This document shows, one piece after another, positions 1-8,952 of a DNA stretch of 64,000 nucleotides. Positions within the stretch are counted from its first letter, which is position 1; each line of letters begins with the position of its first letter. Source of the stretch: Desulfuromonadales bacterium (lineage in GTDB: Bacteria; Desulfobacterota; Desulfuromonadia; Geobacterales; Pseudopelobacteraceae); assembly GCA_013349405.1 (NCBI GenBank), contig DUZS01000019.1, positions 1 to 64,000 on the forward strand, written 5' to 3'. The notes under the pieces are model-generated. The model made no database searches. It saw only the letters and a list, made by a program, of their open reading frames with translations, and was not told the DNA's origin. The position numbers were made by a program, and so were the translations under genes.

Positions 1-76
1 GAACACGGAAGTTAAGCCCCTCAGGGCCGATGGTACTGCACGGGTAGCTGTGTGGGAGAGTAGGTCGCCGCCGGGA
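1..76 (+). rRNA. rrf: 5S ribosomal RNA, 3' portion (5' end outside the window)
   Basis: The first 76 bases read as the 3' two thirds of bacterial 5S rRNA: a GAACACGGAAGTTAAGCCC helix III/loop segment, then GGTACTGC and the closing GGGAGAGTAGGTCGCCGCC. The 5' part lies before base 1. It is followed within ten bases by a strong terminator, so it ends an rRNA operon transcribed left to right. Confidence 0.93.
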
Positions 77-84
77 ATAAATCA

Positions 85-120
85 AAACGCCCCGCAACCA
101 GAAATGGATGCGGGGCGTTT
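85..120 (+). terminator. rRNA operon terminator
   Basis: AACGCCCCGCA and TGCGGGGCGTT form an 11-bp GC-rich stem with a loop of about 12 bases, followed by a short T run. It lies just after the 5S end and should terminate the rRNA operon. From 121 to 306 I see no gene or clear signal. Confidence 0.9.
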
Positions 121-306
121 CTGCGTTGTGAGGAAGATGACACACTTAAAGATGATAAACGATATAACAAAAAATAAGATGCGCTTTACGAAAGGTAACA
201 GATAGGTCGATATATTTGCCCGTCGCATTAATGATTCAGCAATAACAGCTCATAGCGCGAATGGTTTAGCAATCATGCTGGTAATACAACCGCATCCTGG
301 CAACGA

Positions 307-1161
307 TTAAAAGCGGAATTGAGCTACGAGATTCAATCCCTGATGGCTAACAGTCGGCATTATGGTCAGTGCACTTTTGCTCAGAGTGTGATATCGAAAA
401 ACCGTCTTTCCGACAAAATAGCCGACTGCCCCGCCGAAAAAGACATCCGAAGCCCAATGCTTATTGTCGTAGATGCGGGCAAAGGCGGTAAGAGAGGCCA
501 AGCCGTAGGCGACCGGGGGAATATAGGGGTTGGCACCGTATTCTTCAGCGAAGACGGATGCAAGAGAAAAAGCCGCAGCTGTGTGGCTGGAAGGGAAGGA
601 CATGTCTCCGGATTTCAGTCGCGGACCATACCACTTTCCGGATGATTCACCGGTTTGCGGGCGGGGGCGTTGGGCTGCAAATTTAATTGACTCAGAAAAA
701 AGCCCGCTGATGGCGAGGCTTTCAACAGCGAGTAGCGATGCCCGGCGCGCTTTTGAATCATCAGTGAAGTGGCCGTACAGATAGAACAGTCCGAGTGGCG
801 GCAGGGTATAGGCCGGGTTGCCAAGGGTGTTGCCGATGGAAGCAAGTGAATCTCCGGTTGAGCTCTGATTCCGCTGCGCAAAGTTTTTTATATCCGTATC
901 TGCACAGTAGATTCCGGTCGTTACCGCAGCCACCAGCCCGGCTTTCAGCCAATCGTCACCATTCCAGTTTACTGGTGAAGCTGCTATTCTGCCGGTGTCG
1001 GTGAAGTATCCTTTGATGTATTCAATCGAGACTCTGTCTGCTGTCTCCTGGGAAGTGTCTCTGTTTTCTGCTGCGATGACTGCTCCTGGCACATGTAAAA
1101 TGAGTGTAAACGCGAAGATTGAGGTGCAGAGGCCGACGCGTACCCCATCTATGAAAAACAT
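307..1161 (-). CDS. PAP2-family phosphatase, exported or membrane-anchored
   Basis: 284-residue acid phosphatase of the PAP2 superfamily. The three signature blocks are visible: KFAAQRPRP (K-x6-RP), PSSHT (the PSGH block with Ser for Gly) and ARIYDNKHWASD (the SR-x5-H-x3-D block with Ala for Ser). A hydrophobic N-terminus ending near VIAA suggests a signal peptide. The start at 1161 is preferred over 1203 because GGAGGT lies six bases before it, while 1203 would overlap the upstream ATPase gene. The family dephosphorylates lipid pyrophosphates, phosphatidate or small phosphomonoesters; the substrate cannot be told here. It follows the P-type ATPase by 25 bases and may share its transcript. 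Confidence 0.85.
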   Translation of the reverse strand: MFFIDGVRVGLCTSIFAFTLILHVPGAVIAAENRDTSQETADRVSIEYIKGYFTDTGRIAASPVNWNGDDWLKAGLVAAVTTGIYCADTDIKNFAQRNQSSTGDSLASIGNTLGNPAYTLPPLGLFYLYGHFTDDSKARRASLLAVESLAISGLFSESIKFAAQRPRPQTGESSGKWYGPRLKSGDMSFPSSHTAAAFSLASVFAEEYGANPYIPPVAYGLASLTAFARIYDNKHWASDVFFGGAVGYFVGKTVFRYHTLSKSALTIMPTVSHQGLNLVAQFRF

Positions 1162-1186
1162 CTGTACCTCCACGGTGCACAGGAAA

Positions 1187-3397
1187 TCACAGTTTTTTTT
1201 CAATACGTTTCAGCAGCAGTGAATTCAGGACAACCGATACCGATGAAAAGGCCATCGCCAGACCGGCATACTCCGGTTTCAGGTAGATGCCGTAGCGGTA
1301 CAGCAGGCCGGCCGCTACAGGAATGCCAAGAATATTGTAAAAGAGCGCCCAGAACAGATTCTGCTTGATCTTGCTCAAAGTTGCCCGACCGATTATTATC
1401 GCCCGTACGGCATCCATTAGATTGCTCCGCATCAGGACAATATCGCCGGTCTCCTTGGCAACGTCAGTACCGCCGCCGATGGCAATGCCGATCTGAGCCT
1501 GGGCAAGAGCCGGCGCGTCATTGATACCGTCACCGACCATCCCGACAATCATACCGCGACCCTGGTACTCTTTGACCACGTCCCGTTTACGATCAGGCAG
1601 CACTTCGGCCTCGAAACCATGGACGCCCGCCTGTCTCGCCACAATGAAAGCGACATCTGCGTGATCACCGGTTATCATGCAGGTGGTGATGCCCATACGG
1701 CGCAGTTCGGTAACGGCCCTGATTGATTCCGGTCGTAAGCTGTCGGCAAACGCTGCAACACCGACCAAAGCATTGCCGGCTGCAACATAAATGAGCGACT
1801 TACCAGCCGCTGCCAATTGAGATGTCTTTTTTGTCAGGGGTGTAAGGCTGATGCCGCACTCGCTCATGAGCCGTTCGTTACCGACAGCCAGTTGAAAGCC
1901 GCCGTAGGTACAGGTTATGCCTAACCCGCCGCGCTCCTCAAAGTTATCGGCATGCCCCGGTTCGACGCCCGCCTCCTTTGCCGCAGCAAGTGCCGCTTGA
2001 GCTAACGGATGAGTCGAGTATGCCTCGGCTGTAGCAAGACACTCGAGCAGCTTGGCCGGATCAACGCTGCGTGCGACCGGAACGAGATCGGTCATTTCTG
2101 GAGTTCCTCTCGTCAGGGTGCCGGTTTTGTCAATCAGCAGAACATTAAGGCGCGAAATGACCTCAAGGGCGGAACCTTTTTTTACCAGAATGCCGCGACC
2201 CAGGGCAATCCCGCTGCCGACCATGATGGCTGTCGGTGTTGCCAGTCCCATGGCGCAGGGGCAGGCGATTACCAGCACGGCAATCGCAAAACGGAAGGCG
2301 GTGAGGAAGTCGCTGGAATTACCCATATACCAGGCCGCAAAAGTAGCTGCCGACAGCAGCATGACTATCGGTACGAACCATGAAGAAACGGCATCGGCAA
2401 ATTTTTGTATCGGAGCTTTGTCTCCCTGTGCTTCACGGACCATTTTAATGATCTGCGCCAGCAGAGTCGCTTCGCCGATCCGTGTAGCCCGGATCCGCAT
2501 GGTGCCATTGGTACTGATTGTCGCTCCGGAAACGGTGTCGCCCGGCTTCTTCAAGACCGGCAGTGATTCTCCCGTAACCATACTCTCATTAACAGCGCCG
2601 CCACCTTCGAGCACCTCCCCATCGACCGGAATTATGTCACCGGCCCTCACAAGAACGACGTCTCCAACCCTGATAACTGATGCCGGCACCTCCTGCTCAC
2701 CGAACGCAGTTATCAGACGCGCTTTGTCAGCCTGCAGGTGGACCAGTTTTTTAAGAGCTTCACTCGCTTTCCCCCGGGCGCGGGCCTCGAGATATTTGCC
2801 AAGACGAATAAATGCAATAAGCATGGCCGATGTTTCGAAAAAAACATCCCGATGCGTTCCGAGAAGGCCAAAGAAAGCGGCTACCGAGTAAAAATAGGCA
2901 GCAGAGGTACCAAGAGCAACCAGAACATCCATGTTTGCCGTGCGGTTTTTGAGGGCGCTCCAGCTGCCGCGATAAAAAATCAGGCCGGCTGAAAACTGAA
3001 CGACCGTGGCCAGCACGAGGCTTACCTGCTGTGCCGCACTGTTGGAGTGCAGTCCCATCGTCAGCATGATAGGCAAGGAGGCGCAGAACGAGAAAATGAA
3101 CCAGTTGCGCTGGGAACGAAGGTCATCATCTTGAGATGTGTCAGTTTCGTGAAGTTCTACCGGAGTATAACCTGCTGCATGGACAATGCTGAATATTTTT
3201 GAGGTGGTGAGTTGCTGCGAATCAAATCGTACAAAGCCGGTTTCCGCCGTCAGGTTGACAATTGCCGTGTCTATGGCCGGATGCTCGAGCAGTTTTCTTT
3301 CCAGAGTATTGACGCAGGAAGCGCAGTGAAGTCCTCGAACGCCGAAGGATAGTTCGCCGGCCGGTTCAACGGGGGGAGCTACTGTTTCCTCTTTCAT
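1187..3397 (-). CDS. copA: Cu+-exporting P1B-type ATPase
   Basis: 736 residues, a full heavy-metal P-ATPase. One N-terminal HMA domain has GLHCASC (C25, C28). The TGES actuator loop is at 275-278, the transport-site CPC at 379-381, the phosphorylated aspartate D423 in DKTGTLT, and the hinge GDGINDAPAL near the C-terminus. The last two membrane helices carry FYNILG and MAFSSVSVV, the YN and MxxSS pattern of the P1B-1 (monovalent copper) group, so copper export from the cytoplasm is the likely job. No copper-responsive regulator or chaperone is adjacent. Silver could also be a substrate. Confidence 0.92.
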   Translation of the reverse strand: MKEETVAPPVEPAGELSFGVRGLHCASCVNTLERKLLEHPAIDTAIVNLTAETGFVRFDSQQLTTSKIFSIVHAAGYTPVELHETDTSQDDDLRSQRNWFIFSFCASLPIMLTMGLHSNSAAQQVSLVLATVVQFSAGLIFYRGSWSALKNRTANMDVLVALGTSAAYFYSVAAFFGLLGTHRDVFFETSAMLIAFIRLGKYLEARARGKASEALKKLVHLQADKARLITAFGEQEVPASVIRVGDVVLVRAGDIIPVDGEVLEGGGAVNESMVTGESLPVLKKPGDTVSGATISTNGTMRIRATRIGEATLLAQIIKMVREAQGDKAPIQKFADAVSSWFVPIVMLLSAATFAAWYMGNSSDFLTAFRFAIAVLVIACPCAMGLATPTAIMVGSGIALGRGILVKKGSALEVISRLNVLLIDKTGTLTRGTPEMTDLVPVARSVDPAKLLECLATAEAYSTHPLAQAALAAAKEAGVEPGHADNFEERGGLGITCTYGGFQLAVGNERLMSECGISLTPLTKKTSQLAAAGKSLIYVAAGNALVGVAAFADSLRPESIRAVTELRRMGITTCMITGDHADVAFIVARQAGVHGFEAEVLPDRKRDVVKEYQGRGMIVGMVGDGINDAPALAQAQIGIAIGGGTDVAKETGDIVLMRSNLMDAVRAIIIGRATLSKIKQNLFWALFYNILGIPVAAGLLYRYGIYLKPEYAGLAMAFSSVSVVLNSLLLKRIEKKL

Positions 3398-3403
3398 GAA
3401 TCA

Positions 3404-4465
3404 TTACCTCTGTTTGAAGTCACCACGCACGAAATGCCCCCAGGTGATTTTTATGGCTGAAGCAATTGGCAGCGCCAGCAGAATGCCCCAGAAACCGAGT
3501 GTTTCACCGAGAGCCATGACCATAATGATGGTAACGAGGGGGTTCAGATTCATCGATTGTTTGAATATCAGCGGTTTTATGACATAGCCTTCGACAAAAT
3601 AGATTACGGCAAAGGCACATGCGGTTTGTATGATAATAGCTGCAGTCTGGAACTTGAACCAGGCGAAAAAGAGCGCCGGCAGGGTTGCAATGATGACGCC
3701 AATGAAGGGCAGAATTGATGCGACCCCTGCAAACACTCCGCAGAAGAGCGGATGTGGAATTCCGAGCGCAAAAAGAGCGATGGTTGAGAACAGTGCCACG
3801 ATAATCGAGACGGCTACCTGTCCGCGCAGATAGCCGCCGATACTGTTGTTGACCTCATGGGCGATATCTACAATCTGGTTACGCCAGTCATCAGGGAGCC
3901 AGGAGGTCAGCGTATCGATAACAATCTGTTTGTAGTAAAGCATGAAGAACACAAGAATCGGCGAAAGTACGATGTTGAAGAGATTGAAAAATATACTGGT
4001 GCCGAAGTAATAGGCCCAGAATCCGGCCTTTTCAGTGGCAGTGTCAATACTACCGGATGCTTTGTCGATGAGCCACTGAATTTCATCTGAGCCATAGCGG
4101 TCGGGGATTCGGTCTTTCCATGCTGAAGCAATCTGTTTGAGTTTAAGGACATAAGTCGGTAGGTCGAGGATAAAGGAATTCCAGTTGATAGTAATGGCCG
4201 GGACAATGAACGTCAGAAAAAAAACAGTCAGAACCGAGAGCACTATATACAGAAGCCCCAGGGCGTAGACCCGCTTTAGGCCGCGCTTTTCTGAAATAAC
4301 GAGGAGCGGGTCAAGAAGATAGGCGATGACCCATGAAAGCAGAAAACATGAGATGGTGTGCTGAAGTCTGTAGCCGACGGCAGCCAGCATGCAGAAGAGT
4401 AAAATTGTAGCAATAAATCTGCCGTAATCCTTACCAGGCGTATGAGCATGGTGTTCGTGTCCCAT
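3404..4465 (-). CDS. AI-2E/PerM-family membrane protein (UPF0118)
   Basis: 353-residue polytopic inner-membrane protein of the AI-2E transporter (PerM/YdiK/TqsA) family, with a short His-rich cytoplasmic start (GHEHHAHTPG), seven or eight hydrophobic segments and a long soluble loop after the third. The C-terminal ALGETLGFWGILLALPIAS block is typical. The start at 4465 is chosen because AGAGG precedes it and a longer reading would run into the upstream gene. Members transport small solutes or ions, and few have proven substrates, so the AI-2 label should not be taken literally. It lies 6 bases from copA; the His-rich N-terminus could bind metal, which is only a guess. Confidence 0.85.
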   Translation of the reverse strand: MGHEHHAHTPGKDYGRFIATILLFCMLAAVGYRLQHTISCFLLSWVIAYLLDPLLVISEKRGLKRVYALGLLYIVLSVLTVFFLTFIVPAITINWNSFILDLPTYVLKLKQIASAWKDRIPDRYGSDEIQWLIDKASGSIDTATEKAGFWAYYFGTSIFFNLFNIVLSPILVFFMLYYKQIVIDTLTSWLPDDWRNQIVDIAHEVNNSIGGYLRGQVAVSIIVALFSTIALFALGIPHPLFCGVFAGVASILPFIGVIIATLPALFFAWFKFQTAAIIIQTACAFAVIYFVEGYVIKPLIFKQSMNLNPLVTIIMVMALGETLGFWGILLALPIASAIKITWGHFVRGDFKQR

Positions 4466-4473
4466 TTCAGCCT

Positions 4474-4932
4474 CTAAGCATGCTTCGTGAGATTCATAAG
4501 CGCATTGGCAGTGAAGAGGTTGTTCTCTTCCATCCACGATTTAAGACGCTTGGAGAGGAATTGATCCTTTAATAGAGCGAATTGATCCTCCTCATTCGGA
4601 TAGAACGAGAGGATGTCTTCAATTTTACCGAACGGTTTTCTGCCTGCCAGAGAGTTATGCAGAAGAAGCCGTAATTCGGGATCGGATATCTGTGCAACAA
4701 ATTCAGAGGCAATCTGTCGTTCACTCCGATAGTCGAAGGGGGGAATTTCCAGAAAACGCTCGCCGTTGCTCTCAAGTTGCTGGCGTACCTCATTGTTGTC
4801 AGAGGTAGAGGGTACAAAGAAAATTTCACCGGTCAGCCGGTCAAGATAATATGCCTTGTCCAGGTGCCCACTGGAGAATGCGCCGAGCAGGTCTTCCCAT
4901 GATATTTCAACACTATGAATTGATGCCATCAA
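4474..4932 (-). CDS. UPF0158-family protein
   Basis: 152-residue soluble protein matching the UPF0158 family pattern: an N-terminal VEISWEDLLGAF strand-helix, then YYLDRLTGEIFFV, PPFDYRSERQIASEF in the middle and an acidic C-terminal half rich in Phe and Leu. No catalytic motif or membrane segment is visible and the family has no established function. It begins the minus-strand run ahead of the AI-2E-type gene (8-base gap) and is divergent from lpxH. Confidence 0.75.
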   Translation of the reverse strand: MMASIHSVEISWEDLLGAFSSGHLDKAYYLDRLTGEIFFVPSTSDNNEVRQQLESNGERFLEIPPFDYRSERQIASEFVAQISDPELRLLLHNSLAGRKPFGKIEDILSFYPNEEDQFALLKDQFLSKRLKSWMEENNLFTANALMNLTKHA

Positions 4933-4986
4933 TCTCTCCCGGTAATGATATTAAACGTAATTTAGATGAGGCTCTTGTTCTTCTTG

Positions 4987-5016
4987 TTGACATTTAACTC
5001 GGTCTCGAAGCACAAT
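4987..5016 (+). promoter_or_regulatory. candidate sigma-70 promoter for lpxH
   Basis: A perfect TTGACA -35 box at 4987-4992 is followed after 18 bases by CACAAT (4 of 6 consensus bases). The predicted transcription start falls on or within a base or two of the lpxH ATG at 5023, so the mRNA could be leaderless. No ribosome binding site is visible before that ATG. Confidence 0.4.
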
Positions 5017-5022
5017 CCACAC

Positions 5023-5754
5023 ATGCGCGCCATATTTATAGCCGATGCCCATCTGGCGTCTCCCGAAGCTCTCAATTTCAGACTGCTGCTCCGATTCCTT
5101 GGTGAATTGGAGGGAAAGCTCGATACCCTCTACATCGTGGGTGATCTGTTTGATTTCTGGCTCGGGTTCCCATCCAATCCATTTACTCAGTATAATGCGA
5201 TCCTTGATGCCCTGGAGCGTTTGGTGCAACGCGGATGCAGGCTGATCTACTATGAAGGAAACCACGATTTCCATCTCGGTGATGTCTTCTTATTTCGGCT
5301 TCATGCTGAAATTCATCCGGGCCCTTCAGTTGAAACGGTACAAGGCAAACGGCTCTATATCTGTCATGGTGATCAGATTAATCGGGAAGATTATGGCTAC
5401 CGCGCTCTGCGGTTTCTGCTCCGGACGGCTTTGGTAGCGGCTGCTGTCAGGCATTTTCCCCCTGCATGGGCTGAGACAATCAGGCGAATTCTGCAAAAAC
5501 GAAGTCAGGCAGGTTATGCCACTAAAACAGCTCGCTGGGACTATCGGCAGATCCTTCTTGATTTTGCCGGTACAGTGCAAAAGAACGGGTATGACGGATT
5601 GGTTGCAGGACACTTCCATGTAGCGTTGTATGAAAGCACTCCTGACCCGGCGTTTACCGTCCTTTCTCTTGGAGACTGGATGGGGCAGTTTACCTATGGC
5701 GAAATGACCGATGGACAGTTACGCTTGATGATCTACCCCGCAGATCAGTCATAA
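5023..5754 (+). CDS. lpxH: UDP-2,3-diacylglucosamine diphosphatase
   Basis: 243-residue calcineurin-like metallophosphoesterase. All metal-site blocks are present: DAH (D8, H10), GDLFDFW (40-46), GNHD (79-82), the CHGD block and AGHFH near the C-terminus. GDLFDFW and the size are typical of LpxH, which cleaves UDP-2,3-diacylglucosamine to lipid X at the inner membrane, the step before LpxB. The start is set where the family begins (MRAIFIADAHL); an in-frame ATG at 4966 would add 19 residues with no ribosome binding site. The other lipid A genes lie 26-35 kb away in this window and include no lpxI, so this gene probably supplies the missing step. Confidence 0.85.
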   Translation: MRAIFIADAHLASPEALNFRLLLRFLGELEGKLDTLYIVGDLFDFWLGFPSNPFTQYNAILDALERLVQRGCRLIYYEGNHDFHLGDVFLFRLHAEIHPGPSVETVQGKRLYICHGDQINREDYGYRALRFLLRTALVAAAVRHFPPAWAETIRRILQKRSQAGYATKTARWDYRQILLDFAGTVQKNGYDGLVAGHFHVALYESTPDPAFTVLSLGDWMGQFTYGEMTDGQLRLMIYPADQS

Positions 5755-5774
5755 ACATGGAAGAACGCACGCCA

Positions 5775-7163
5775 TTACTCCTTCCTGAAAAACTCTTCTA
5801 ATGCCTGTTCACCGACCTGAGACGCTTTAACCTTCCACTTGTCCGGATTAATTACCAGCGCAACCAGAGCGATGCGTGGTTCGTGTGTCGGTGCAAACGC
5901 GGCAAACCATGAATAGTGCCCCTTTGGGTCTGTTCCGTTGATGGAACCGGTTTTTGCGGCTATCGGTACATCCACAAGCAGACGACCGCGGCGATCATGA
6001 AAAGCTTTTCGGGAAGTGCCGGTTAAAACCGTACTGGAAAGCATCCGTGTCAATGCCGCCGATGTCTCCGGTGTGACCAGACGGCGCAGTTCCCGGGGGG
6101 TAAACGGTTCTTTCTCGACCCCTTGTCCGTCAATAATGCTACTTGTCAGTCCTGGTGCCATCATCTTGCCGCCATTAGCTATTGCCGACATAATTACCGC
6201 TGCATGGAGCGGTGAAATTTTAACGTCATGATCCAGACCTGCTCCCATAAGCCTGAGATCGTTATTGCTGACCGGTTCCGCCGCTTGACTCGGTTTCGCG
6301 GGGGTGCCCGGCAGCAGCTCCTGATTAAATCCGAACCGGGACACGGATGCCATGATGGAAGACTTGCCGGCGATGTCGCTTGCTATACGTCCATAAAAGG
6401 GGTTAATCGATTTTCCCATGGCAAATGTGGCATCCATGCGGTTGTTCCTGCCGCGTGGGCTTATATCCCAATAGCGCGGATTTTCGGAATAAGAGCCTCC
6501 CCGAAACTCAATGACTGATTCCGGAGTGATCTTATTGCTTTCAAGAGCAGCAGACGCGGTAATTATTTTGAATAGTGAGGCCATTGGATAGAGGCCGTAA
6601 GCCGAACGTTTTGTCCAGGCGGGATCAACTGAGGAGTATGAAGTCATGCCGAGAATGCGCCCTGAGGCTGGTTCTATAGCGACAAAGACTCCGTACGGCA
6701 CTTTGTTCTTAACGAGAAAATCGTAGACCCTTTTCTGTAGATCACCCTGAATAGTATAGATTAGCTGTGACCCTTCAGGAGTAACGGCTGATATGCGGGA
6801 ACCTTTCATTTCTGCCTGAGACAGCAAGTCACTTGCCGCTGCAAAGCGGTTGTTGGCCAGCGGAGGTTTTGCCGCTTCGGCCTGTGTGGGAGTTGGTGCG
6901 GAGAACGAGGCACTCAAGGAGGGAAAGTGCGAACGCACAGATTCAGCCTTGCGTAATGCATAAACGGAGAGCGGTACCAGAGCCAGAATAATAGCGACGA
7001 AAATCAGGGCTGATTTAAGTTGCTGCAGGCGCCTACCCTCAAGAACAGGCAGCCTGAAGCGAGATGGCTCGCAATCTGATTTCATGCGCCGGTTACGCCC
7101 CGCCCCGAAAAATCCGTAACTGAAGAGTGCTTTTTTATGAGATATGTTTTTTAAGTCTTGCAT
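5775..7163 (-). CDS. penicillin-binding protein with a transpeptidase domain only
   Basis: 462 residues with one N-terminal membrane anchor (about 51-69) and a periplasmic penicillin-binding transpeptidase domain. The active-site triad is intact: SLFK (S196, K199), SIN (252-254) and KTG (404-406). Between anchor and catalytic domain there are only about 100 residues, with no glycosyltransferase domain and little room for the usual class B pedestal. It is therefore a compact PBP, not a standard FtsI or MrdA. An alternative start at Met27 (7085) is possible. It is convergent with lpxH. Its exact role in peptidoglycan cross-linking is not deducible. Confidence 0.82.
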   Translation of the reverse strand: MQDLKNISHKKALFSYGFFGAGRNRRMKSDCEPSRFRLPVLEGRRLQQLKSALIFVAIILALVPLSVYALRKAESVRSHFPSLSASFSAPTPTQAEAAKPPLANNRFAAASDLLSQAEMKGSRISAVTPEGSQLIYTIQGDLQKRVYDFLVKNKVPYGVFVAIEPASGRILGMTSYSSVDPAWTKRSAYGLYPMASLFKIITASAALESNKITPESVIEFRGGSYSENPRYWDISPRGRNNRMDATFAMGKSINPFYGRIASDIAGKSSIMASVSRFGFNQELLPGTPAKPSQAAEPVSNNDLRLMGAGLDHDVKISPLHAAVIMSAIANGGKMMAPGLTSSIIDGQGVEKEPFTPRELRRLVTPETSAALTRMLSSTVLTGTSRKAFHDRRGRLLVDVPIAAKTGSINGTDPKGHYSWFAAFAPTHEPRIALVALVINPDKWKVKASQVGEQALEEFFRKE

Positions 7164-7177
7164 TGTGTCCCATTCGT

Positions 7178-8215
7178 CTATATCGGCCAGAAAGAATTAA
7201 TCCGGTTAATAAAAGCTATCAGCAGCCCGTAGTGATGATGGTCAAACAACAGGGAAATGCGTGGCAGAAGAGCGAGGTCCGGTTCGTCTGACTCTTCAGG
7301 AAACGCTTCACAGCACCGGATTTGGTCTCCATCTTTAATAAGCCCTGGAAATTCTTGCGTAAGAGTTGCGATATGGTCATGTGAAAGAGCTTTCTGTAAT
7401 CGAATGACCAAACGATTCTCAATAAACCGGAGTGAATGATACACGCGGTAAAACGTGTTGATGGTTGCGAGTGCCTCTTGTTCGTTTCTTGTAACAGTAA
7501 AGAGGGAAAAATCCTCTTCCGAGATAAAACCCTGCGCCAGAAGGCTCACCCTGACAAAATCAAAAAACCGCTCCCAATACCCCCCTTCATCGTCCATCAG
7601 AATCAGTGGTTTCGGTGATGTCTTTCCGGTTTGAATCAGGGTGAATACCTCCATTGCTTCATCAAGAGTACCAAATCCGCCCGGAAAAACTACTATTGCA
7701 TCAGCTTCCTTGACAAAAGCGACCTTGCGGTTGAAAAAGTACTTGTACGTAACCAGGCGAGGATTACGATACATTATTGGATTAGGCTTCTGTTCAAAAG
7801 GGAGCCGGATATTTACGGCAAAGGAGTTTTCACTGCCTGCACCCTCATTACCGGCCTGCATGATGCCGGGGCCGCCACCTGTGATAACCATGTAGTTGTT
7901 CTCAGCGAGACAACGGCTGAAGCGCACGCACTTCTTGTACATATCATCTGTTTCTACTGTACGGGCCGACCCGAATATGGTGACTTTCTTGCGGTGGCGA
8001 TACGGGGCGAAAACCTTTGCTGTGTAGCGCATTTCGCGCAGAGTACGATTAATCAGTTTCAGGTCTGCCAGATAATCTACATCCTGACCGATCTTGAGGG
8101 TAGCGAGTATCATATCCTTGATAATTGAGGGGTGGTGAATGTCACCTGATTCTTCAACGAGCCGGCTAATTATAAAGTCTATCGGCTCATTTTTTTTGGA
8201 GAAACTTAATTCCAT
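7178..8215 (-). CDS. LOG-family Rossmann-fold protein (possible nucleotide phosphoribohydrolase)
   Basis: 345 residues. A central TIGR00730/LOG domain has FGSAR (81-85), GGGPGIMQAGNEGA (113-126) and the signature PGGFGTLDE (178-186), which carries the catalytic Glu and the phosphate-binding loop. About 70 extra residues at the N-terminus and 90 at the C-terminus make it longer than plant-type LOG and closer to the long bacterial forms. Characterised LOG and PpnN proteins split nucleoside 5'-monophosphates into base and ribose 5-phosphate, and that activity is inferred here. It lies 14 bases upstream of the PBP gene and probably shares a transcript with it. Confidence 0.82.
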   Translation of the reverse strand: MELSFSKKNEPIDFIISRLVEESGDIHHPSIIKDMILATLKIGQDVDYLADLKLINRTLREMRYTAKVFAPYRHRKKVTIFGSARTVETDDMYKKCVRFSRCLAENNYMVITGGGPGIMQAGNEGAGSENSFAVNIRLPFEQKPNPIMYRNPRLVTYKYFFNRKVAFVKEADAIVVFPGGFGTLDEAMEVFTLIQTGKTSPKPLILMDDEGGYWERFFDFVRVSLLAQGFISEEDFSLFTVTRNEQEALATINTFYRVYHSLRFIENRLVIRLQKALSHDHIATLTQEFPGLIKDGDQIRCCEAFPEESDEPDLALLPRISLLFDHHHYGLLIAFINRINSFWPI

Positions 8216-8334
8216 GGAGTGTGCCTTCCATATAAAGGTGCTTCTGTATGTAAAAGGATGGCCAAAGTATCACAGATGTACTTTTAATGCAAACGGCAGA
8301 TTGCCTGCTATCACGGCAGCCGCATCGAATAAGC

Positions 8335-8363
8335 TTGAAAGCGGGGAGTAGGTTTGCTATAAG
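8335..8363 (+). promoter_or_regulatory. sigma-70 promoter for mglBA
   Basis: TTGAAA (8335-8340), a 17-base spacer and TATAAG (8358-8363) match five of six bases at both boxes with ideal spacing. The start site would be near 8370, giving a leader of about 57 bases to mglB, whose ATG follows CAGGGAG. Confidence 0.65.
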
Positions 8364-8426
8364 TCAGAAAAATTTGTTTTATTTCAAAGTTATAAAGATA
8401 CAAGCCGACAGGCAGGGAGACAGGGC

Positions 8427-8918
8427 ATGTCCAATCCTACGCTGGTCATGTACGAAGATGAATTCCAGGAAGTCAACGATGTTATTGAGCGTTTACTGAA
8501 GGAAGCAAATGCAAAGATAATTTTTCTGGTCGATAAAAATGGGCAGCTCATCTCCGGAGTCGGAGAAACAGATCGCTTTGACACAACTTCGCTTGCTTCT
8601 TTGACTGCTGGTAATATTGCCGCAACAGGTGGCCTTGCCAAGCTGATCGGAGAAAAAGAATTTTCGATTCTCTTTCACGAAGGCGAGAAAGATAATCTCC
8701 ATATTTCTATTGTGGGTGGCAGGGTTATTCTCGTTGTATTGTTTGACAGTCGCTCGTCTCTTGGCCTTGTTCGTCTCCGTGTCAAAAAAGCATCTGAGGA
8801 ATTATCTGCCATTTTTGAAAAATTGATGAAAAAGTCAGAAGAGCGGGAAAAGAGCGGTTCTTCAGATTTTCCTTTTGCTGAAATTACTGATGAAGATATC
8901 GATAATCTTTTCAGCTGA
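8427..8918 (+). CDS. mglB: MglB-like Roadblock/LC7 protein
   Basis: 163-residue Roadblock/LC7-domain protein lying directly before mglA. The N-terminus (VIERLLKEANAKIIFLVDKNGQLIS) is a typical helix-strand opening; the middle GNIAATGGLAKLIGEKEF and the ILVVLFDSRSSLGLVRLRVKKA stretch complete the fold. The C-terminal 30 residues are charged and likely disordered. In Myxococcus MglB is the GTPase-activating partner of MglA, and the same pairing is inferred from the 34-base gap to mglA. In Geobacter-type cells the pair may set cell polarity for pili or other surface machines. Confidence 0.85.
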   Translation: MSNPTLVMYEDEFQEVNDVIERLLKEANAKIIFLVDKNGQLISGVGETDRFDTTSLASLTAGNIAATGGLAKLIGEKEFSILFHEGEKDNLHISIVGGRVILVVLFDSRSSLGLVRLRVKKASEELSAIFEKLMKKSEEREKSGSSDFPFAEITDEDIDNLFS

Positions 8919-8952
8919 TTCAAACGCCATAAATTAACGGGGAAAGCCCACG

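Noticed and set aside
2052-2891. 279-codon open frame on the plus strand inside copA
   Set aside because: Fully antisense to a P-ATPase with all motifs, no ribosome binding site and no recognisable domain; a by-product of GC-rich codons.
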